DNA from: Lamellibrachia columna
Taxonomy: Eukaryota > Annelida > Polychaeta > Sabellida > Siboglinidae
Reading direction: 5' to 3'
NCBI GenBank assembly: GCA_963662155.1
Contig: OY759267.1
Span: forward strand, 33,460,976-33,524,975
Length of the DNA: 64,000 bases
The position numbers and the translations under genes are program-made. The first letter of the stretch is position 1, and the number at the start of each line of letters is the position of its first letter. This document shows, one piece after another, positions 57,481 to 64,000 of the stretch. The notes beneath the pieces are model-generated. The model did no database searches and was not told the DNA's origin. It saw nothing but the letters and a program-made list of their open reading frames with translations.

Positions 57481-58085
57481 TCATTTAAAAATTTTGACAA
57501 TTTTGTTTGTTTGTTCAGGGGAGGAAAACTAAAAGATCCTACACATCCTGAAAAAAAACATGTCACGGACTCACTGGTGATCTCATTCTCGAAACTACCA
57601 TTGACGTAGAAATCCTGACAAAATTAATGGACTGCCAATTATCGAAGTAGAAGTGGGCGATATAAAGGGATTTCAAATACACATCCTCAAAATATAATAG
57701 TTTTACTTATTGTTGTACTGTTCGCAAGGCTGAAGTCATAGTTGTGTCATCAGTTAAACTTCCACGTGACTACAAACATGAATACGTACATATTCAAGCC
57801 TGCCATTTTCATACCTGACAAGTTTTATCCACTTGTTTACTTGTCGAACGTTCGCCTGGCGGAAAGATGGTGAACCTTTCTTGGATGATGTTATTTGCAC
57901 AGCCGGACTCGGTTACAAAGACGATGCATTTATATAAAATTCATGAGTGGGTGTGCCGGTGGCGTATCTAGGACTTTGTAAACTATGTAAAAACAGCCAG
58001 GCGGCATTTCCAATTGGCCCCCCATATATAAAATGTGCCACTGCAATAATTTTATCGAAACTACCTAGTTGTAAATTCAAAACCT
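57481..58085. other. No recognisable gene
   Basis: Possible SINE body followed by unclassified AT-rich DNA. Frames are short. Confidence 0.3.
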
Positions 58086-58089
58086 ACTA

Positions 58090-59550
58090 TTTATTTAACA
58101 AGATTTGCCATTCCAAAACTGTGCTGAAACTTTAGCTATACCGTTGTTTTTAATATTCACGGAATCATTGTCTAGTGGTGTAGTACCATTAGATTGGAAA
58201 TTGGCTAACATTTCTCCAATTTATAAGAAGGGATCCCGGTCTTTGGCTGGTAATTATAGAACAGTGAGTTTAATTTGTCTAGCCAGTAAACAGATGGAAT
58301 CTTGTGTGAAGGATGCAATGTTAAAACATTTATTAGAAAACAATTACAATACCCGAGACCAACATGGTTTTACAAAGAGTTGTTCTTGCCTAACAAATTT
58401 ATTAGAAACTTTTGAAAGTTGGACAGAAGATGTTGATCAGGGAGATAGCGTTGATGCTATTTTGCTGGATTTTCAAAAAGCATTTGACAAAGTCCCGAAA
58501 AAGAGGTTGTTGCAGAAACTATCTGCCTATGGAATATGAGGTAAAATTTTTGAATGGATAGCTGATTTTCTATCAGATAGAAAAGTGCGAATTATGGTAA
58601 GAAGTGAATATTCTGAATGGTTTTATGTCATTAGTGGTGTTCCACAAGGATCAGTATTGGGACCTATTCTCTTTTTAATTATATACCAGAGAGAGTATAT
58701 AGTAATGTAAAAATGTTTGCTGACGACACCAAAATATTCAGAACATTAAAAAACAAATCTGACTGTGAAATCTTACAAGCTGATTTAAATAACTTATAAG
58801 TGAGTGGAGTAATAGAGGGTGCCAAACGTTCAACACTAGTAAATGTAAAAGGATGCACATAGGCAAAGACAATCCTAAATTCGAGTACATCATGACAACC
58901 GAAAATAGTAATATTGTTTTAGCAGAAGCAATTCAAGAGAAGGATCTAGGTGTCTGGATTTCAAATAATTTGAAATGGGAGAAACAAGTTGTTGCAGCAA
59001 CCCAACAAGCTATGGTGGTTTTGCGTTCTGTTAAGAGAGTGTTTATTCACTTTGACAGAGAAATGTTCAACATTGTTTATAATACATATATTAGACCACA
59101 TCTAGAGTATTGCATACAGGTGAGGTCACCTTATTATGCAAAATATATTTTAATGCTCGAGAAAGTGTAACACAGGGCAACAAAACTGGTAATAGGATTA
59201 AAGGAATTTACATTTACATCATAGACTTGAAGAACGGAGATTATGAGGAGATTTATTTGAAACTTTTAAGTTGTTAACTATGAAAGAGAACATAGACCCA
59301 GATCAGTTTTTTAACATTAATGTAAATAATCTCAGAGGCCACAGTAAACAATTAAACAAACAACAATGTATGAAGCTATGCAGATGCCGATTTTTCAGTC
59401 AAAGGGTGCTGAATGTATGGAATGTCCTTGTCCAACGATATTATATCTGCACCATCTACTAACATTTTAAAAAACAGAATAGATAAAACTGGATCAAAAT
59501 ATGGGCAAACTATAAAAGGCTTATCTCTAGCCTTACAAATGCTCATTATG
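58090..59550 (+). mobile_element. CR1-like LINE, reverse transcriptase to 3' end
   Basis: In order on the + strand: QNCAETLAIPLFLIFTESLS, WKLANISPIYKKGSRSLAGN, YRTVSLICLASKQMES, QHGFTKSCSCLTNLLE, DAILLDFQKAFDKVPKKRLL (motif A), GVPQGSVLGPILF (motif B), MFADDTKIF (motif C), KDLGVWISNNLKWEKQV and YIRPHLEYCIQVRSPYYAKY. A stop follows SAYGI, residues are missing after motif B, and further stops separate the C-terminal part. Catalytic aspartates are present but the element is broken. It is a different subfamily from the one at 48405-49695. Confidence 0.82.
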
Positions 59551-59562
59551 TGTAAATGTAAG

Positions 59563-61030
59563 TGTAAGACTACAAGTTCCAGATGGCAAGTGGACAAGGA
59601 AGCCATTGACTTGTCGAGAGTCCAACAATTTTATCATCTATGATAAGCTAGTGCCCTTAGCATCAACACAATCATTTGATAGTTTGTTCCATTAATTTAT
59701 CAGCATCTGTGAGAATGAGTCCTGTCTCATGTCCAACCTACACTGTTTCTTAACTAATGCTGCTTTGTGTATTCTAGTTCTACTGCCTCCTATAAGTTTG
59801 AAAAACATTTTCCTATCAATATCCACAATATCCTCACTATCTATGTTATATTTGGTCTCCTCTTAGTCTCCTGGTCTCTAGTATTGTCAAACCACATTCT
59901 AATAAGTGGCTTTCATAACTAAGGTCTCTCAATTCTGGATTCATTTTAGTTGCTCTTTGTCGTATTCTTTCTAGCTTGTCTATGTTCTTCTTACAATACG
60001 GCCTCCATGCTTGTATACAATATTCACATGCAGCCCAACTATCACTTTGTACAGGTGTACAATTAGCTGTATCTCCTTATATGTAATAGTTCTCCTAATT
60101 GGCCCTAGAATTGTATTACTCTTTGAAGCAGCATTCCCACATTGCTCTGAAACTTTCACGACAGCACTATATGTTACTCTAATTAACGTTTCTAATAATT
60201 TACAACTGATGTTAAACTCACTGGTCTCTAATTGTCATGTTCTTTGATCCCTTCTTAAATAGCGACATAATGCTCGCTTATTTCCATTCTCAGTGAACAA
60301 TTCCATCTTCTAGCAACAAGTTAAACACTTTTGCAAGTGGTGTACTGATTTTCTCTACAATTTCCTTAAGTAGTTTTGGTAGTATTCGATCAACTACAGA
60401 TTATTTATAATCTTTCATCTTCTTAATTTTCTTTGCTATAATTTCATGAATGATAAATAACTGCCGTAAATGATATAATTTATTGCTGGAACTGGAAGCG
60501 AGCTGATATTTTCAGTGGTAAAGACTAAGCTGAAATACTCATTCAGAACCTCTGTCATTTGAAACCTGTTTACACTATTTTTCTAATAGCCTCTTTTGAC
60601 AAGTGTTTCTTTCTACACCGTTTTCCTTGTTTTTGGAACAAATTTATCGATGATACTCTCAATTTCATATTTTAGAATATTCCAACATTCAATTGCAGCC
60701 TTATTCATCAGCATGTTATTCCAATCTAGCTTTGCTAAGTATTTTCTCATATCTTTGTAGTTACCTTTGTGGAAGTTTCTCTTGTACGTTTTCTTATTTT
60801 TACTTTCTGATTTTACATTGATGTCAAAATGTATTTGATTATGGTCACTGTTACCCAATGGTTCAAGTATTTTTACATTGTCCACTAATTCTTTTTGTGA
60901 TGACAAAGCTATATCTAATGCATTTTCTCCCCTGGTTGGTTCTAGCACGTGCTGAGTAAGAAAGCTATCCTGGATTAAAAATAGAAATGGTTGGTCCTCA
61001 CTCCCTGTGCTCTCTAGAGAATTCTATTGT
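59563..61030 (-). mobile_element. CR1-like LINE with internal deletion
   Basis: From 61030 downward the - strand gives the end of the APE endonuclease (PTRGENALDIALSSQKELVD, EPLGNSDHNQIHFDI), then the RT entry (LFKKGSK, RPVSLTSVV). Near 60190 it jumps directly to the sequence that in the 48405-49695 element follows motif C (KVSEQC region), then runs to the 3' end. The RT catalytic motifs A-C are absent. It lies tail to tail with the + strand CR1 that ends near 59550. Confidence 0.72.
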
Positions 61031-61174
61031 ATGTGTCCATGGTTAAAATCTACCATTATGATACATTCCCCTTTACTAACTTCCTTTATAGCGGTTTTTA
61101 TTTTTGTGTTGTCCTGTTGGGAGACTTCTGTGGTTTCTTAAAAACTTCTACTGAAGAACCTGCTTTTTGGAGTT

Positions 61175-62362
61175 TAAACATAATTTGTAAGACATTCACT
61201 TTGAGGCAGCACTGTACATGGTGAAATTATAGTCATGTGTCCTGACAAAATGCCTTGTCATTGTGGAGCATAAAGTTCCAAAGTGTTTATTGGTTTCAAT
61301 TAGAAATGTTAGTGTGCATTAGACTTGTGTGTAATGACTACTGAGGGCAGTAACAATATCATATAACTGCAGTGCTATGCTAGGAACTTGGAAGTTTTGT
61401 TCCTCTGTGACAATGTCTCAGCTCTGTTCATTGTAATCCATAGGAGTGGCTACATTAACCTGGATAAACCTGTCAGGATAAACCTGTCAATCCATCGCCA
61501 CATGATGAAATCATCTGGATAATGAGAATCATCCCATGTTGAGTTAACAGGACATTGTATCATGCTTGATCCTAAGGTGACAGGATGTCTGATTTTGTTC
61601 ATAAAGTGCACCACCAGGCTGGTCATGTCGCAGCAGAGCGCTGACAAGGAGTGTTTGACAGCACAGTCAGGACCAGGATAATGGAATTCTTCAGGTAGGA
61701 CTGTGTGACTTTAACAAGATTTAACAAGATTGCCATCCCAAACAACAAGTTCCAGATGGCAAGTGGACAAGGAAGTCATTGGCTTATCGAAAGTCCAACA
61801 ATTTTCTCATATATGTGTAGCCCGCCCTTATCAAATATCTGTCAATTCTATATTTAAACATATTCACACTACTAGCATTAACACAATCATTTGGCAGTTT
61901 GTTCCATTCATTTATCACCCTCTGTGAGAAAGAGTACTTTCTCATGTCCAACCTACACTGCTCCTTAACTAACGCTTTTTTGTGTCCTCTTGTTCTACTG
62001 CCTTCTTTAAGTTTGAAGAACATATTCCTATCAATATCCTCATAACCGTTCACTATTTTAAACACTTCTATTTGGTCTCCTCTTAGTCTCCTGGTCTCTA
62101 GTGGTGTCAATCCACATTGTAATAAGCGACTTTCGTAACTAAGGTCTCTCAATTCTGGAATCATTTTAGTTGTGTCTTCCAACTGCACCGTCAGGACCAG
62201 CATAATGACATTCATCAGGTAGGCCTGTGTGACTTGGTAATGTCATCAACTTTGTAATACTGTCAACTCACTAATATGTTATTTCAAGTGCCACCTCAGT
62301 TAAACTGACATGGTTGTCCAGTAAACATGGCATTTCTTTTGTGGTCAACACAGTGGGCCCTT
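61175..62362. repeat. Right arm of the inverted duplication
   Basis: Inverse counterpart of 54396-55012, interrupted by a CR1 tail at about 61712-62175. Its version of the 54561 exon has lost the acceptor and has several stops. Confidence 0.8.
61712..62180 (-). mobile_element. CR1-like LINE 3' end, inserted in the right arm
   Basis: The - frame ELRDLSYESRLLQCGLTPLE, RTRGHKKALVKEQCRLDMRK and FKYRIDRYLIRAGYT is the C-terminus of the same CR1 subfamily as 48405-49695, 5'-truncated. The tail carries a repeated 'tttaacaagat'. It is bracketed by 51-base near-duplicates, 61661-61711 and 62185-62235. Confidence 0.8.
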
Positions 62363-62556
62363 CTGTAGCTTCACATCGATAATGTAATTTAGTTTTAATA
62401 GAAATGTTGGCAGCACCCTGGGTAATCTATAGATAATCTAGTTACTTAGTTATTATTATTATTATGACTATTTATCTTATGGTTAATCACATTTACTGTA
62501 TAGGGGTTGCTGGTCATGCTACTAATAATTAAGTTGTTTAAAAATAAAATTTACAC

Positions 62557-62994
62557 AAGAGACAGGGGTCACGTGTGGTCAGGGGGAGGGGCTGTGTCCC
62601 AGTGGGCCAGGCTTGATCCCACTGTCAACAAGAGACAGGGGTCACGTGTGGTCAGGTGGAGGGGCTGTGTCCCAATGGGCCAGGCTTGATCCCACTTTTA
62701 ACAAGAGACAGGGGTCATGTGTGGTCAGGGGGAGGGGCTGTGTCCCAGTGGGCCAGGCTTGATCCCACTGTCAACAAGAGACAGGGGTCACATGTGGTTA
62801 GGGGGAGGGGCTGTGTCCCAGTGGGCCAGGCTTGATCCCACTTTTAACAAGAGACAGGGGTCATGTGTGGTCAGGGGGAGGGGCTGTGTCCCAGTGGGAC
62901 AGGCTTGATCCCACTGTCAACAAGAGACAGGGGTCACATGTGGTTAGGGGGAGGGGCTGTGTCCCAGTGGGCCAGGCTTGATCCCACTGTCAAC
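62557..62994. repeat. 73-bp minisatellite, six units
   Basis: Units start at 62557, 62630, 62703, 62776, 62849 and 62922, all exactly 73 bases ('aagagacaggggtcacgtgt', 'cccagtgggccaggcttgat'). Units alternate between endings 'ctgtcaac' and 'cttttaac', and units 3-4 resemble units 5-6 more than their neighbours. A (CAA)n run (62992-63015) follows. Confidence 0.93.
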
Positions 62995-63015
62995 AAGACA
63001 ACAACAACAACAACA

Positions 63016-63354
63016 ACCCTGTTTTGGTAAGTTCCTAAATACTATGTTATACCTTAGAAAATGAATACTTTAAATTTACAATGGTACCAAAATGTCTACT
63101 AGAGAATTGTCCATCTTTCTATGTAAACATATTTATATGTTCAGTACTTATAATTGCTTAACAGTGACTTCGGTTACCCATGTGCTAAGAAGATGGGGAG
63201 CAAATGAACTGTCTGGACCTTAGGGAGGAATGTCCCCACCAGCTTTCTGTTAACAGCTATAGGCTTAATGACATTTCGAAAGCTTGCAGCCAGTAGCTGG
63301 TAGAACAGGTTAGAAAGTTAAGTTTATTCATGAATTAGTACTGTTACATAGTTA
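63016..63354. other. No recognisable gene
   Basis: Unclassified DNA with no long frame. Confidence 0.3.
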
Positions 63355-63357
63355 ATG

Positions 63358-63455
63358 TATTATGATAGACAAAATACATTATGATAGACAAATACATTAT
63401 GATAGACAAAATACATTATGATAGACAAAATACATTATGATAGACAAATATATTA
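63358..63455. repeat. 18/19-bp minisatellite
   Basis: Five units of 'acattatgatagacaaaat', two of them one A shorter. Confidence 0.88.
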
Positions 63456-64000
63456 TGCAGGGACTGTGCATGTGCCTTATTATTGTATAACATTATGTGC
63501 AGTTAATTAAGCCAGAATCAGACTGGAGCACTCTCCCTCTCTTTGACATTATCTTGATTAATCACCATGTGGCACTGGCTGGGTAGGGTGTGTGATGTAT
63601 TCCCAAGGGACAAGTGCTTGACAGCAAGCTAGGGTCACACTAGATAGTAACTTGTAAACAGGGATCAAATGTTTGGTTTGATCATTTAATGTAGTATTGA
63701 TATCTTAGTAAATTTCTGGTGACACCATTGTGTTAGCAAACATATAATAATGTAGTTAGTCACTCTTTTGTTTATTCATTTATAACTAGTTGTATATCAT
63801 TTACAGGTGCAGATGACCCCCTATAAAATGCAGGATGCCGTTGCACTGAGTCAGTGCTCAGACACATTATAACACTTTTGGTTAGGCCTGCAGTGCCCAG
63901 TTGGGGTGAGTTATTTTTATTTTGGTTTCATGGATTGTCATGAAGTATTACTATTTTAATTTAGGTTAGGAAATATTTATTTTGACGGTCAGCCATAACT
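63456..64000 (+). other. Possible small terminal exon at 63807-63873, otherwise nothing
   Basis: After an acceptor-like tttacag, 22 codons are open (VQMTPYKMQDAVALSQCSDT plus Leu and TAA). Alone this is too little to call a gene. The rest has no recognisable content. Confidence 0.2.

Overview
The window reads as nuclear DNA of an invertebrate animal. It is AT-rich, its genes are split into small exons with GT-AG introns, and it is crowded with decayed metazoan mobile elements: CR1/L2-like and other non-LTR retrotransposons, a Mutator-like element, hAT pieces and many mini- and microsatellites. A DUF4806 gene, a His-Me finger (zf-His_Me) endonuclease domain, the Mutator-like transposase, a TIR domain and a serpin together resemble marine invertebrate genomes, perhaps molluscs or other spiralians, but the species cannot be fixed. 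No prokaryotic, rRNA or intact tRNA genes were seen, and almost nothing here is a complete undamaged gene.

Layout. (1) 1-3.0 kb: exons of a DUF4806 protein on the + strand, with a premature stop. (2) 3.3-3.7 kb: a broken zf-His_Me endonuclease. (3) 4.0-6.4 kb: a Mutator-like transposase pseudogene on the - strand. (4) 6.0-44.0 kb: a huge composite repeat. A roughly 5 kb segment (7.4-12.3 kb) holding a candidate exon, an L2-like LINE fragment, an NRF-1/ETS/YY1-type promoter and a TIR-domain fragment occurs twice, the second time at 26.5-31.9 kb. The copies are separated and flanked by two tandem arrays. Array 1 (14.76-25.89 kb) has eight ~1.34 kb monomers, each carrying the N-terminus of the Mutator-like transposase fused to a new tail. 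Array 2 (12.32-14.76 and 31.94-43.96 kb) has ~1.83 kb monomers, each carrying the 3' half of a dead reverse transcriptase; part of it is a 3,664-bp higher-order repeat. (5) 44.0-47.4 kb: minisatellites, hAT fragments and low-complexity DNA.

(6) 47.36-53.67 kb: on the - strand, five separate exon candidates resembling serpin segments join in phase into a 239-residue reading frame. It keeps the N-terminal helices, the helix F/'IN-W' region and the C-terminal reactive-loop/'DYPF' region but lacks the middle of a normal serpin. CR1/L2 debris, a 204-bp palindrome and a 54-bp minisatellite sit in its introns. (7) 54.4-62.4 kb: a large inverted duplication enclosing a 1,007-bp hAT-type MITE with a perfect 8-bp target duplication, a tRNA-derived SINE and two tail-to-tail CR1 elements; a third CR1 tail has inserted in one arm. 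(8) 62.5-64 kb: a 73-bp minisatellite, short repeats and no clear gene.

The best candidates for something new are the compact serpin gene, the paired TIR-domain fragments whose differences are mostly silent on the - strand, and the super-repeat in which a transposase 5' end has become a tandem satellite with a chimeric open frame. Function is inferred from protein-family resemblance by eye only; no alignment or database search was run.
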